Below are positions 32,165 to 44,279 of a DNA stretch of 64,000 nucleotides, in pieces; positions within the stretch are counted from its first letter, which is position 1; each line of letters opens with the position of its first letter. A program made the position numbers and the translations under genes. Source of the DNA: Gari tellinella (taxonomy: Eukaryota > Mollusca > Bivalvia > Cardiida > Psammobiidae); the NCBI GenBank assembly GCA_922989275.2, contig OV277871.1:61587848-61651847 (forward strand), given 5' to 3'. The notes under the pieces are model-generated. The model saw nothing but the letters and a program-made list of their open reading frames with translations, searched no databases and was not told where the DNA came from.

Positions 32165-34700
32165 GTGTATTATGTTGCCGCTTGCGGTGGCCTTTTTGCA
32201 CTTGCACTGCCTGACGCAACCTTTCTGACATTTGCAGGAAACGAGTTCGTAGCTAGACTGCCATGCATCTGGTAGACGTGTCCAGAAGGGTTGATAGTTC
32301 CCCTCAACTGTCTTAGATCAGTCCCGTTTACATGATGATGGTTGTTCTAGGGCTGACACTAGCATTTGACCCTTCACATGATCCCCTTGGTACACTGCTC
32401 TCTTAACGTGCACCTCTAGGGCAGTCTTTGTTGGGGGGGGATCGATTCTACACTGTGTCTCTTGACAAATAACTTCCTCCTTGCCATGTTTATATATGCA
32501 TGTGCTGGTTCGATCATAGAGCAGCCTCTCAATGGTGGTCACTACCTCCGGGAGCATGTCTGATGGAGCGGACGACAGTTGTAATAGGTCATGTGGAAGT
32601 GCTGGAAAGACAGAGAATACTGCCCATGCTGTCTTTTTTCCGTGGCCAACAAGGCTTGAAACAGTGTCACAGCCCGTCAAAGCATGGAACACCGGGAGTG
32701 CACATGCCTTTTCGTGCCCTGGTCCAGCTGCGTTTTCATGGGCTGCTAAGTAACGGAAACTATTTCCAGTCTCGAACGCCAACCAAAGCCCATCTGCCTG
32801 CTGAAGACTGTATGCCACTGCCACGGTCAGTACCACAACATCAGTATCAACAGTTATCATGATATTCCGGTGACAATATCTTGCTGAATGTGCCTCATGA
32901 AATAACATGTGCCCTTGATGTACTTAGAAATGCTAGAAAATGCTTTATTTTGATATTTTTTACATACTAGAGCCTATAAATATGCATGGATTTTGAAAAA
33001 ACTTTCTTGAATTATGTATGGCTATTAGTTTTCAAATGAATTTGATTATTGTTGAAAACGGAGAAATTAGTCATGAGTTATCTGCCCTTGATAAGTAAAA
33101 AAGGCCATATTTAACTGTTTTTACTCTCTGGCAACTACAATTATGAATGGATTTAAATGATACTTGCACACAATGTCTATAAGTAAAAGTTCTTGAAGGT
33201 GTGCTTTTTTCCGTGGCCAACAAGGCTTGAAACAGTGTCACAGCCCGTCAAAGCATGGAACACCGGAAGTGTTTTCATGGGCTGCTAAGTAACGGAAACT
33301 ATTTCCAGTCTCGAACGCCAACCAAAGCCCATCTGCCTGCTGAAGACTGTATGCCACTGCCACGGTCAGTACCACAACATCAGTATCAACAGTTATCATG
33401 ATATTCCGGTGACAATATCTTGCTGAATGTGCCTCATGAAATAACATGTAACTATCGGCTTCCTTGTGCATGCATGGAGCAGCTGACTCCAGATCTGGCA
33501 GTGTTGGTTTGCCACGGACATCTGCATCATCTGAGACAACAATCTGCTTGTCTTCCTGCACAAACCAATTGAGCAGAGCATCAGAAAGGAAGTGAAACAA
33601 ATCTGTCTTATTACTATTGACTCTGAAAAAGTTCTGCCAATTCTTGGGTATTGCAGCAGCATTTAGCTATCAGACATCAACGTCTCGTTTGTCTGCGTTT
33701 TGCTCTTGTAGCAGCTTTCAAAGAATTAAGTATGTCGCGGTCCCACTCAAAATCAAGACGCGACACATTTTCATGCATTTCGGCAAGGTAGGGGACAAAG
33801 ATATTGTGGGCGTACTATTTAAAGGTTTTTGCCGAAGTTGGTTTCAACATTTAAATAATGGCTGCTCCATCTAGAATAATGCATTTTACCTTTGGGTTGT
33901 CTGAATGTGGAGTGTGGACATATTTAAGGCATGAAAAAAGATCACTCGTCAGCCCTAGATGGAGACCTCCCCCCATCAGACAGTGCTGGCGGACATGCCT
34001 GGTTCTCATGCTGGAAGTACTCATCAAGATTGCCATCTCTGGTCTGGCAAGCAATATACAGCGTTGAAAAGAGCTTTATGTCTAATTGTTTCAGAGAAAT
34101 TGGTTGCTACTTGTCCTTTGACACTGGCATCAAGGTTGGAGTAACACACACTATCAATATATTTCGCGATATGGTATTGTCCACTGGTTTTGTTCTTTCT
34201 ACAAGGCATTCTCTTGTGAAAGCTTCAAACTGCTGCTCTCCTATCTTCTGCACCGCCTCAATAGCTGCAGGCCCAGTCATTTCTTTTGTGTCGAGCAAAG
34301 GGGTTTCCAAAATGTTCCATGACAGGCTGACCATAGAGCGGACATCTTTGGTAAACGCGACCTGAACACTTGGCGTTTGATCGTGATGGCGTGTATCATT
34401 TGATTTTTCCGATTTGTTTGAGATGGTCTCAAAGTCCTGTATGGATCTGGCTACTTCTGGTCCTGCTAACATCCACCGCATCAGCGCAGAAGGGTTGTCG
34501 GTAAGACCAACTGCACCGCCATCTCCTTTGATGCAAACATTAAGCCCTGGGGAGTTCAACCATGTCTCTCAGATGAATTGGGATCCATCTGGCATATTGC
34601 GTTAGATCAATTGCATGAAATCATTTGGCTAGTTCTGTAAGGGCATCAGTGTTCTTTGAGAAGGATACCTCTCGCAGTGATCGTAAAAAGACAGAAGCTT
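32165..34700 (-). pseudogene. Broken member of an uncharacterised metazoan multicopy family with PIN/FEN1-like motifs
   Basis: Reading 34700 to 32165: YARWIPIHLRDMVELP (34596-34549), a gap, GDGGAVGLTDNPSALMRWML and AGPEVARSIQDFE, QKIGEQQFEAFTRECLVERT, GNLDEYFQHENQACPPALSD, CIILDGAAII, FEWDRDILNSLKAATRAKR, KEADSYMLFHEAHSA, NIMITVDTDVVVLTVA, LWLAFETGNSFRYLAAHE, FHALTGCDTVSSLVGHGKK, LLYDRT, and past an in-frame TGA at 32318, YQPFWTRLPDAWQSSY and a CKCQKGC/CKCKK cysteine cluster. The order of EAD, DTD and GCD matches acidic motifs of FEN1/PIN-fold nucleases (inference). Proteins of this kind recur in mollusc, cnidarian and other invertebrate genomes and look mobile-element associated. Several frameshifts, stops, an N-terminal deletion and an internal duplication make this copy non-functional. 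Confidence 0.7.
32911..33204 (+). repeat. Duplicated HINE segment inside the pseudogene
   Basis: Almost identical to 31303-31597, including private variants (TATTTTGATATTTTTTACAT, AAAAAAGGCCATATTT) not shared with the copies at 9900 or 25200. The gene sequence on its right (33205-33450) repeats 32633-32910. Confidence 0.85.
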
Positions 34701-34704
34701 TGAC

Positions 34705-35064
34705 AGAAGCCAAAACACAAGAGAACATTTACCATCTTTTCTGGGAATGTAGATACTCACAAGAGATCTGGTCAAATCTATTAAATATGTTCAAAGCAAA
34801 TAATTTCACTATAAACTCAAATTTTGAAACAATTTCATTAGGGCTACCAGAACAAAAAGTACACAAAACACCTGTAAATTTGTCCATCTTACTGGCAAAA
34901 TATTACATCTTTCGATGCAAATGTTTAAAAGAAAGACCAAACTTCCAAACTCTTTAAAAAAATACATGCAGGACAAAGTCCATACAGATAAACATATTGC
35001 CCAACGAAAGGACAAACTTGCCCTGCATCGTGCAAAATGGGATGGATATTTACTTGTAGATTAA
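34705..35064 (+). pseudogene. C-terminal fragment of a second LINE type
   Basis: The frame from about 34708 reads ENIYHLFWECRYSQEIWSNL and, later, LSILLAKYYIFRCKCLKE, then after a one-base shift in an A-run near 34956, KYMQDKVHTDKHIAQRKDKL and KWDGYLLVD with a stop at 35062-35064. The HLFWEC...W region followed by ILLAKYYI-x-KCK is typical of the segment C-terminal to the reverse transcriptase in L1/Tx1-like LINEs. No RT or endonuclease remains, as expected of a 5'-truncated copy. The upstream part of the frame (34625-34704) is antisense to the neighbouring pseudogene. Confidence 0.65.
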
Positions 35065-35129
35065 AATACAATAGCTGTTTGCTCACCTATCCATATATTT
35101 CTCTTTCTCTTTAACTGTTTTTCTTTTTT

Positions 35130-36342
35130 AGCTCACCTGGCACGAAGTGCCAAGGTGAGCTTTTAGGATCGCTGAATGTCCGTCGTCCTTCTTCCGTCCA
35201 CAATTGTTCGTTAACACTCTAGCGCCTACAAATTTCATCCTATCTTCATGAAACTCCATGACAATGTTTGTCTTGATTAAATCTAGGTCAAGTTCGAAAG
35301 TGGGTCATGTGCGGTCAAAAACTAGGTCACTAGGTCAAATCATAGAAAAACCTTGTTAACACTCTAGAGGCTACAAATCTCAATGGATCTTTATGAAATT
35401 TAGTCAAAATGTTTGCCTCATTGATATCTAGGTCAAGTTTGAATGTGGGTCATGTCCGGTCAAAAACTAGGTCACTAGGTCAAATCATAGAAAAACATTG
35501 TTAACACTCTAGAGGCTACACATCTCAATGGATCTTCATGAAACTTGGTCAGAATGTTTGCCTCAATGATATCTAGGTCAAGTTCGAATGTGGGTCATGT
35601 CCGGTCAAAAACTAGGTCACTAGGTCAAATCATAGAAAAACCTTGTTAACACTGTAGAGGCTACAAATCTCAATGGATATTAATGCAACTTGGTCAGAAT
35701 GTTTGCCTCATTGATATCTAGGTCAAGTTCGAATATGGGTCATGTCAGGTAAAAAACTAGGTAACAAGGTCAAATCATAGAAAAACCTTGTTAACACTTT
35801 AGAGGCTACAAATCTGAATGGATCTTAATGAAACTTGGTCAAAATATTTGTCCCATTGATATCTAGGTCAAGTTCGAATGTGGGTCATATCCGGTCAAAA
35901 ACTAGGTCACTAGGTCAAATCATAAAAAAAACCTTGTGAATACTCTTGAGGCTTCAAATCTCATTGGATCTTGATGAAACTTGGTCAGAATGTTTGTCTC
36001 ATTGATATCTAGGTCAAGTTTGAATGTGGGTCATAACCCGTCAAAATCTAGGTCACTAGGTCAAATCATAGAAAAACCTTGTGATCACTCGAGAGGCTAC
36101 AAATCTCATTGGATCTTGGTGAAATTTGGTCAGAATGTTTGTCCTATTGATATCTAGGTCGAGTTTGAATATGGGTCATGTCCGGTCAAAAACTAGGTCA
36201 CTAGGTCAAATCATTGGAAAATCTTGTTTACACTCTAGAGGTTGATATTGGGTATACATGTCCAGTCATAATCTAGGTCACTATAGGTCAAGTTTGCCAT
36301 GGTGTACCAGTTGAGCGATTTAGGGCCATAGTGGCCCTTGTT
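35130..36342 (+). mobile_element. Helentron-like element, AGCTCACCTGGCAC family (complete)
   Basis: Hairpin AGCTCACCTGGCACG / GTGCCAAGGTGAGC, a short GTCCGTCGTCC tract, then six or seven units of about 147 bp marked ACTAGGTCACTAGGTCAAAT (35321, 35467, 35615, 35752, 35901, 36049, 36194). It ends GTACCAGTTGAGCGATTTA, hairpin GGGCCATAGTGGCCC, TTGTTT. Confidence 0.88.
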
Positions 36343-36501
36343 TCGTCTTGCTCTTCTTCTTCTCCTTCTTTGTCATCTATTTTTTTTTCTTTGACTATTC
36401 CAGAACTTATGTTATTTTGCAGTTTTTATGCTCCCCTTTAGGGGAGGAGCATATAGTTGCCGCTTTGTCCGTCCGTCCGTGTATATGTCCGTCTGTCCGT
36501 G

Positions 36502-36756
36502 CTTACAAGAGGGTACTTATGTGGCTAAAATTCTTAGCCCCATAATTGTAAAACATTAACCTGGCCGTCTCTTGTGACATTAACCTGGCCATTTCCTGTG
36601 ACATTAACCTGGCCAGTTGTGGGACATAGGGTTAGAGGTAGGGTGAGCCTCCAGATCATTTTTTTCCAAGTTAGAGAAAAAAGAAATTGTCTGTTGTGTG
36701 GCTAGCCACGCAAAAGAAAACAATAGAAAATAGCCACATAAGTATCCTCCCGTAAG
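36502..36756. mobile_element. MITE-like palindromic insert in the GTCCG tract
   Basis: 255 bp with clear ends CTTACAAGAGGGTACTTATG and, inverted, CTTACGGGAGGATACTTATG, both running into GTGGCTA. It holds three CATTAACCTGGCC copies and GGGTTAGAGGTAGGGTGAG. Flanks are GTCTGTCCGTG and AACGTCTGTCC. It is related to the inserts at 293-833. Confidence 0.7.
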
Positions 36757-37074
36757 AACGTCTGTCCGTCCGTCACGCTTTTTTGTCCGGAGCATATCTC
36801 CTAAACGGTACACCGTAGGTTGATGAAACTTGATTCAGTGATAGAGAATGACATAAGGAGGTGCAGTACACAAGAACCGTAACTCTTTCATCTCCCAACT
36901 TTGAATTATCTTCCTTTTTCTCATAAAAAAACCCCAATTTTGTCCGGAGCATATATCTGGACCGTTACACCGTAATTTAATGAAACTTGTTACAGTGATA
37001 GAGAATAATAGAAGGAAGTGCAGTACACAAAACCCGTAACTGTCATCTCCCAATATTGAATTATCTCCCTTTTT

Positions 37075-38323
37075 AGCTCACCTGAGCCAAAGGCTCAAGG
37101 TGAGCTATTGGGATGGCCCTGTGTCCGTCGTCCGTCGTCGTCCGTCGTGCGTCGTCGTTAACAATTGCTTCAAATGACATCTCCTCCTATACCGCTTGAC
37201 AGAATTCAACCAAACTTTACAAGAATGTTCCTTGGGTCAATCTTTCAAATTTGTTCAAAGAATTAAAAACAATGCAGAACTCTGGTTGCCATGGCAACCA
37301 AAGAGAAAAAATAAGGAAATCTTAAAAAATCTTCTTGTCAAAAACTGCAAGGGCCAGAGCTTAGATATTTGGCACATAGCATCATCTAAAGGTCCTCTAT
37401 CAAGTTTGTTCAAATTATGCCCCTGGGGTCAAAATTGGCTCCGCCCCGGGGGTCACAGTTTTACATAGAGTTATATAGTGAAATTTTCAAACGACTTCTT
37501 CTCTGAAACCAATGTGGCCAGAGCTTTGATATTTGGCATGGTCACACTTCAAGATGTCCTTTACCAAAATTGTTCAAATGGTTCTGGTCCGTTGCATAAC
37601 TAGGTCACATGAGCTAAACATAGATATTTTCAATGAAAACTTAAAAAATCTTCTTGTCTTAAACTACAAGGGCCAGAGCTTAGATACTTGGCACATAGAA
37701 TCGCCTACAGGTCCTCTATCAAGTTTGTTCAAATTATGCCCCTGGGGTCAAAATTGGCCCTGCCCCGGGGGTCACAGTTTTACATAGAGTTATATAGTGA
37801 AATTTTCAAACGTCTTCTTCTCTGAAACTAAAATGGCCAGAGCTTTGATATTTGGCATGGTGACACTTCTATATGTCCTATACTAAAATTGTACAAATGG
37901 TTTTGGTCCGTTGCATAACTAGGTCACAGGAGTTAAAAATAGAGTTTTTTCAATGAAAACTTTAAAAAATCTTCTTGTCTAAAACTACAAGGGCCAGAGC
38001 TTAGACATATGGCACATATCATCGACTACAGGTCCTCTATTAAGTTTGTTCAAATTATGCCCCTAGGGTCAAAATTGGCCCCGCCCCGGGGGTCACAGTT
38101 TTACATAGAGTTAAATAGAGAAAATTTCAAACGTCCTCTTCTCTGACTCTAATACGGCCAAAGCTTTTATATTCTGTATGGTGACACTTTTAAATATACT
38201 TTACATATTTTGTTCAAATTGTTCCGGTCTGTTGCATATCTAGGTCAGTCCTGGACATAAATCAATATCTCCATTTTTCCAGTTATTCTCAGGTGAGCGA
38301 ATATGCCCCATGGGGCTCTTGTT
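37075..38323 (+). mobile_element. Helentron-like element, AGCTCACCTGAGCC family
   Basis: Hairpin AGCTCACCTGAGCC / GGCTCAAGGTGAGCT, GTCCGTCGTCC tract, and about three units of roughly 315 bp with TATGCCCCTGGGGTCAAAAT. It ends CTCAGGTGAGCGAATATG, hairpin CCCCATGGGG, CTCTTGTT. Confidence 0.85.
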
Positions 38324-38924
38324 CTAAAAATATAAAACAATTTTGTCCTGAGTATATCTCTTGACTGCAACACCATAAGTTAATGGAACTTGATACAGTA
38401 ATAGATGATGACATAAGGAGGTGCAGTACACAAGAACCATGACTCTGTCATCTCCCAATATGTAATTATTTCCCCTTTTCTATTTAAAAAAAAATCAAAT
38501 TTTGTCTGGAGCATATCTCCTGAGCATTGCATTGCAAGTTGATGAAACTTTATACAGTGATACGGGATGAAAGAGGGAGTGCTGTACTCAAGAACCATAA
38601 CTCTGCCATCTTTCAATATTGAATTATCTCCCCCTTTTTCTACATAAAAATTTAAAAAATCAAATTTTCTGCTGCACTGTAACTTGATACTGTGGTAGAA
38701 CATGACAAAAAGAAGTGTAGTACACAAGAATTATAACTATATCATTTCCAAATATAGAATTGCCTCCCTTTTTTCATAAAAAAATCATTTTTGTCTGAAG
38801 CATATCTCCTGAAAGTTACATCATAAGTTGATGAAACTTGATACTGTGTTCACCTACTAAACATGCTATACCTTAGGTGTTTTCTTTGTGGGGAGCATCC
38901 ATCATTGGGAACGATATTCTTGTT

Positions 38925-40625
38925 TAGAACTGCTTAAACTGCTAGCTCATTTGCATATTTCGGCTCATTTCACTGCATTTTCACTTCTAAAAACTGGCTT
39001 AAAACTGCAAGCTAATTGTCTTTTACTGGTTTTGAGAGAAAAAACACCTGCTAATTCACTGCAAGCTAACTGCCTTCCTTTTTCCTTAGGGGGACCAGCT
39101 AAAGGTAAATGTCCAAACAAAATATTGCGTGAAAGTTGCCAGATTTGAAAACTGATTCATACACAAATGGTCCAATGAATTTTTACAAGATTTCACAAAC
39201 AAGTTCTCAACTTAAAAACATGGCTGCCTGTGGGTCGGCTAGTTTTCCTTATAAAGGAATATATGAGTAAACGTATGTTAAAAAGCAACACACGTGACAA
39301 TCTTATCTAAAACTACTGGCACAATTTGAAAATTTCTTGACATATGATCCATGGCTGCCCGCTACTAGATTAGTAAAATACCTTTCTAAGCTTCGAAAAA
39401 TTGCAGCAGATAGATGGGACTTCTTTTTCATATATGGTTAAAAGTAAAACTTAAAAACGCCAAGATGTGTTTGCTATAATAAAAATCAGACAAGTCATAA
39501 GTGGCGCTATGTTGAGTTAAAAAAGAAGTAACTGGGTCAAATAGTCGAAGTAACTGAGTAACACTCTATAGAGACCATTTTTTGTCTTTGATCTTCCAAT
39601 AAATTGACTTGTGTGGTGGTCTAGGAAAAGTTTGAATATAGGTCATCTGCATTCAAAAACTGGGTCATCTGCATTCAAAAACTAACTGCCGGTAGGTCAC
39701 TATCTTAACTTAAAAAAAGATCTTGTTAAGACTGAATCGGTTAAAAAAAATCAAATCTGATTGAAATTTGGTCAGAGCATTTGTCTGAATGTAGGGGCGA
39801 AAAATGGGACCGTTGTGTCAAATCATAAACATGATTGTAACATCTATAGATCACATAAATTCAATTAATCAGGAAACAAATTTGATTTAGTGTGGCTGTT
39901 TATAAATTCTAGTCAATGTGTAATATGGATTACTTGCGGTCAAAATATTATAGGCCATATGATCAGATAATAGATGACATTTGTTAACAATCTAGAAGCT
40001 CAGCTGTACATCTCATTAGTTCTTAATGAATTTTTATCGAGCTTTTTTTGTCTCATTCAAATCAAGTCAGAATATGATTCAGGTTTGGTTAAACACTAGT
40101 TCACTATAGGTCTACACCAAATCAACACTCTACAGACTACGTTTTACACTGAATAATAAATGTAGTTTGTTAGAATGTTTGCCTCATATTAATGTAGGTT
40201 AAGTTAGAATGTAGGTTATGCCGAGTGAAAAACTTGGTCAAAGCGTATCTGGGGGTCACAATCAAATCACCACCAGATAACAGTTTGACATGGTCTACAC
40301 AGATGAGCGCTTTAGAGCAACATTGGTCCCCTTGTTCATGTGCTTCATTGCCTAACCAAGAAAAATAACTAAACAAAAACTTAGTAACAAATCATTCATT
40401 TCTTTCTATCGTAGGTTCAATTTTACTTTAACATTGATTCAACCACCCCATCTACGTTTTTAAGGTCGTGCACAATTTCTTTGCTGCACTCTTGCAGCAA
40501 TTGTGTACTTGTCAGTGATAAGTCTAGTTAAATCTTGGAACTTTATACACTGGTGAGCGCCTTAGATCCCATTGGACTCTAGATTGCTCCAAATCACCAG
40601 GCTGAAGTTCTTATGAATGGTTGTT
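38925..40625. repeat. Unassigned DNA and a decayed TGGCAC-type HINE
   Basis: 39170-40337 has degraded AAAACTGGGTCA and TTGGTCAGA-type repeats and a recognisable tail (CAGATGAGCGCTTTAGAGC, CCCCTTGTT at about 40337). A second eroded tail may lie at 40553-40585. 38925-39110 has CTAGCTCATTTGC / GCAAGCTAA motifs of unknown nature. No gene is supported. Confidence 0.45.
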
Positions 40626-42750
40626 AGCTCACCTGAGCCGAAGGCTCAAGGTGAGCTGTTGTGATTGCCGTCCGTCCGTCATCCGTCTGTCCGCGCCACT
40701 AAAGTGAGTTAAAGGGCCAGATAACGGTAAACATAACAAAAGAAGACAATAGAGTTCATTCCGTAACAATACACTAAGGGGCCGTGGCCCGTTATTCGAA
40801 CAAAAGAAAATAACAAAAGAAAAGGCCCTTTAACCTAATTCGGTGGCACGTCCGTTTGTCCATCTGTCCGTCCGTTCAAATTTTACTTCAAGCGACATCT
40901 CCTCTGAAACCGCGAGTTTGAGGGAAAAACTAAATTGCTCATGGTGTTCCTTGGATGCTTCTCTACAGAAATCGTTAAAATAAAATTCAAATGTTGACTA
41001 CTTATTGAAATTTATTAAAAAAAGTGAAAAACTTTAAACAAGTTTTTTGTAAAAAACCACTGTTCCCACACCTTAGATATTGCAGGAATAGTATCTTCTA
41101 CTAAATCACTTTCAAAATTGTAAAAAATCAAAACCCTAGGGTCAAATTTGACTCAACCCTGGCCGTATCAGTGCTTTTTGATGCAGGTCTGACAGTAAAA
41201 ACTCTCTAATGATCCGTTTTTATACAGACCCATTGTATCTTCCAGGCTAAGAAGCTACCCTTATACTAAATGCAACATTTTTGCAAACAGTTTGGATCCA
41301 GGTCAGATGCCACATAATGCAGCATCTAATCTGGATCTAAACTATTTGCCACTCATTTACATATTTTCTTATATTTAGAAAATATAAGTTATTATTTTTT
41401 ACATATTTCACATACAAACATTTGGAGCAGACAACAGTTCAGCATGATAATAGTCATTTCTCCCTGAGACCGTCTCTTATTGCATAACTGACCCATAGCT
41501 AGCTCTGAACTCAGGTCACTGAGATACATAGCAGAAATGATGATGTCTGCTATTTTATGCTCAAGCACAACTTAGTTCAAGGCATATTACTTTTGGTCTG
41601 TCTGTTTGTTTGTTTGTTTATCTTTCTGTCTATCAGTCCACAATTAATTCTTGGCCATAAACAGTATGGATCCAGGTCAGATGCCACATAATGCTGCATC
41701 TAATCTGGATCCAAACTATTTGCCACTCATTTACATATAGTTTCTTATATTTAGAAAATGTAAATAATGATGTTTATTAACCTATTAACCCATACATATT
41801 CCTTTTTATGTCTTTAATTTATTCTTCCACAGAAGAAAATAATTTCACTTTATACAGTCATTGTTGTCTTTAACAATTGCTTCAAATGACATCTCCTCAT
41901 ATACCGCTGAAAAGATTTCAACCAAACTTTACACGAATGTTCCTTGGGTCAAGTTGTTTCAAAATTGTTCAAAGAATTAAAAACAATGTAGAACTCTGGT
42001 TGCCATGGCCAACCAAGTGAAAAAATAAGGAAATCTTAAAAAATCTTCTTGTCTGAAACTACAAGGGCCAGATCTTAGACATTTGTCACATAGCATCATC
42101 TACAAGTCCTCTATCAAGTTTGGACAAACTATGCCCCTGGGGTCAAAATTGGCCCCGCCCCGGGGGTCACAGTTTTACATAGAGTTATATAGTGAAATTT
42201 TCAAACGTCTTTTCCTCTGAAACTAATATGGCCAGAGCTTTGATATCTGGCATGGTGACACTTTTAGATGTCCTATACCAATAAGGTTCAAATGGTTCTG
42301 GTCGATTGCATATCATCTACAGGTCCTCTATCAAGTTTGTACAAATTATGCCCCTGGGGTCAAAATTAGCCCCACCCGGGGGTCACAGTTTTCAAACGTC
42401 TTCTTTTCTGAAGCTAATATAGCCAGAGCTTTGATATTCGGCATGGTGTTACTTCTAGATGTCCTTTATCTATTTTGTTCAAATGGTTCCAGTCTGTTGC
42501 ATAAGTAGGTCACAGGAGCTAAAAATAGATTTTTTTCAATGGAAACTTAAAAAAAATCTTCATGTCTAGAACCCTAGTACCCTGATCTTAGATATTTGGA
42601 ACATAGCATCATCTACAGGTCCTCTATTAAGATTGTTCAAATTATGCCCCTCGGGTAAAAAATGACCCCGTCCTGGACATAAATCATTATCTCCATTTTG
42701 ATGTACAGCTATTCTCAGGTGAGCGACATATGCCCCATGGGGCTCTTGTT
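40626..42750 (+). mobile_element. Long-form Helentron-like element, AGCTCACCTGAGCC family
   Basis: Close relative of 2044-4373 across its centre, including both GGATCC hairpins (41291-41338, 41667-41712). Head AGCTCACCTGAGCC / GGCTCAAGGTGAGCT. The tail CTCAGGTGAGCGACATATG, CCCCATGGGG, CTCTTGTT differs from the GGGCCATGGCCC tail of its relative, so tails are exchanged too. Confidence 0.85.
40695..40847. mobile_element. MITE-like palindromic insert in the GTCCG tract
   Basis: 153 bp. The ends GCCACTAAAGTGAGTTAAAG and, inverted, GCCACCGAATTAGGTTAAAG both run into GGCC. GTCTGTCCGC lies before it and CGTCCG after it. The related copy 2044-4373 has no insert at this site. Confidence 0.7.
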
Positions 42751-44279
42751 TTAAATCTTTGTATTTATATAAATATTTCATATTACCATGCATACTAAAT
42801 GAATGTCTTCAATGAGTATAACCAATACACACTCAATGTGCTGCCCATATGGAGAGCCTCAGAGGTATATGAATATGTTGGGGCATGTCCTGTCTAAGAT
42901 CAAGATCAAAAGGTCAAATATATCTGAAAAAGCACTAACCTTTGACACTCAAGTGATAGGGACTTCATATTTGGTATGCATTTTGCTCTAATTAAGGGAA
43001 GTTTGAATATGTATTTTTAGACAAATCGAAATAAAAGTTATGGTCACAGAGGTCAATAAATAAAATGGCCCTAACCTTTGACCTTCACATGATTAGAATT
43101 TTAAGTATACATGTTGCTCAAATAGAGAGGATTATGAACGTGTATATTATAGACATGTTGGATCAAAGGTCAAGTTCACAGGTCAAAGTTAAAATAATAG
43201 AAAATTCAATAACCTTGACCCTCAGGTGATGTGGACTTCAAATTTGCTATACATGTTGCTCTTATTAAAAGGTACATGAATATGTAGATGTCAGACATGT
43301 CAAGGCAAAGGTTAATATCACTGAGGTCAAAAGGTCAAATACTTGAACAACTTTTAGTCAGATACTGCTAGTTTGAATTGAAAACAATTGTTTTCACATG
43401 ATTCTTGGATGACACATTGTGAATAACATGATGTAACGTCCATGAAATTAGTCTGCTCCAACACATTTTGTGTAACATTGAGGAAAATATGCTGTTACAC
43501 ATTCCGTTTACCATTGTGTAACATACATGATGTAAATTTGATGTTACACAGTGTGTGTTATCATTGTGTAGCCTCCATGAGGTACAAATGCTGTTACATA
43601 TTGTGTATATTATTGTGCTCAATTAGGAAAGTATGCTGTTAACCATTGTGAATATCATTGTGTAACCTCCATGAGGTAAATGTGCTGTTATTACAGATTG
43701 TGTATACCTCCATGAGGTAAATGTGCTGTTATTACAGATTAATAAATGTGTACATCATTGTGTAACCTCCATGCAGTAAATGTGCTGTTATTACAGATTG
43801 TGTATATCATTGTGTAACCTCCATGAAAAAAGTGTGCTGTTACACATTTTGTATATCATTGAAGGGAGGAATATACAGAGAAATGTGTCATGAACAACTA
43901 CCTTGGTATAGGCCTGGATGCTAAAATCACTCTGGACTTCCAGAATAAACGAGAAGAACATCCAGAGAAATGCAGGTAGGTCCCAGTTATGTTTTCCCAT
44001 AACAAATGTATAGGGTCCCATGTTGTGCTTTCTGTCTGACCGTCTGTCTATTTGCTTGATGGCATAGGTAACATGGAAGCCAGTGCCTTAATCGTGTTGG
44101 ATTTGAGCACCACCTTTGATACAATGGACGAGGTATTTCAGAATCAGTATGGCCTTCCTCTTTAAAGGATATATTCATACTATAGGACACACATAATATA
44201 GTGCTAGTGTAGAGTTAACCCTCTCAACTCCACAATGCAGTGTTCTCGAGGGTAGTTGTTTTAGGTCCATGGCTATCTT
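42751..44279. repeat. Degraded repeat DNA around a minisatellite
   Basis: 42790-43370 has AAGGTCAAAT and TTGACCTTCA-type motifs at spacings of about 110-130 bp, probably an eroded HINE body. 43863-44279 is unassigned and includes a CTGTCTGACCGTCTGTC tract near 44030. Confidence 0.45.
43410..43862 (+). repeat. Minisatellite, about 51-bp unit
   Basis: Seven or more diverged units, best preserved at 43650-43860: TTGTGTAACCTCCATGAGG, then TAAATGTGCTGTTATTACAG, then ATTGTGTATATCA. Confidence 0.8.

Larger units (their letters stand above)
36426..38924 (+). mobile_element. Helentron-like element, TATGCTCCCC family, hosting a HINE
   Basis: Hairpin TATGCTCCCC / GGGGAGGAGCATA, GTCCGTCC tract with a MITE-like insert, and units marked TTTTGTCCGGAGCATATCTC. 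It ends TGTGGGGAGCATC, ATCATT/ACGAT hairpin, ATTCTTGTT. Interrupted at 37075-38323; the body resumes with TAAAAATATAAAACAATTTTGTCC. Confidence 0.82.

Noticed and set aside
32500..34605. Plus-strand frames opposite the PIN-like pseudogene, up to 144 codons (33931-34365)
   Set aside because: The minus strand carries the conserved family motifs, so these are shadows.
39070..39120. Splice-acceptor-like CTTTTTCCTTAG before GGGGACCAGC
   Set aside because: No open, donor-bounded exon follows; polypyrimidine runs are common here.
43410..43862. Coding repeat protein from the 51-bp minisatellite
   Set aside because: Units vary in length and break any frame.
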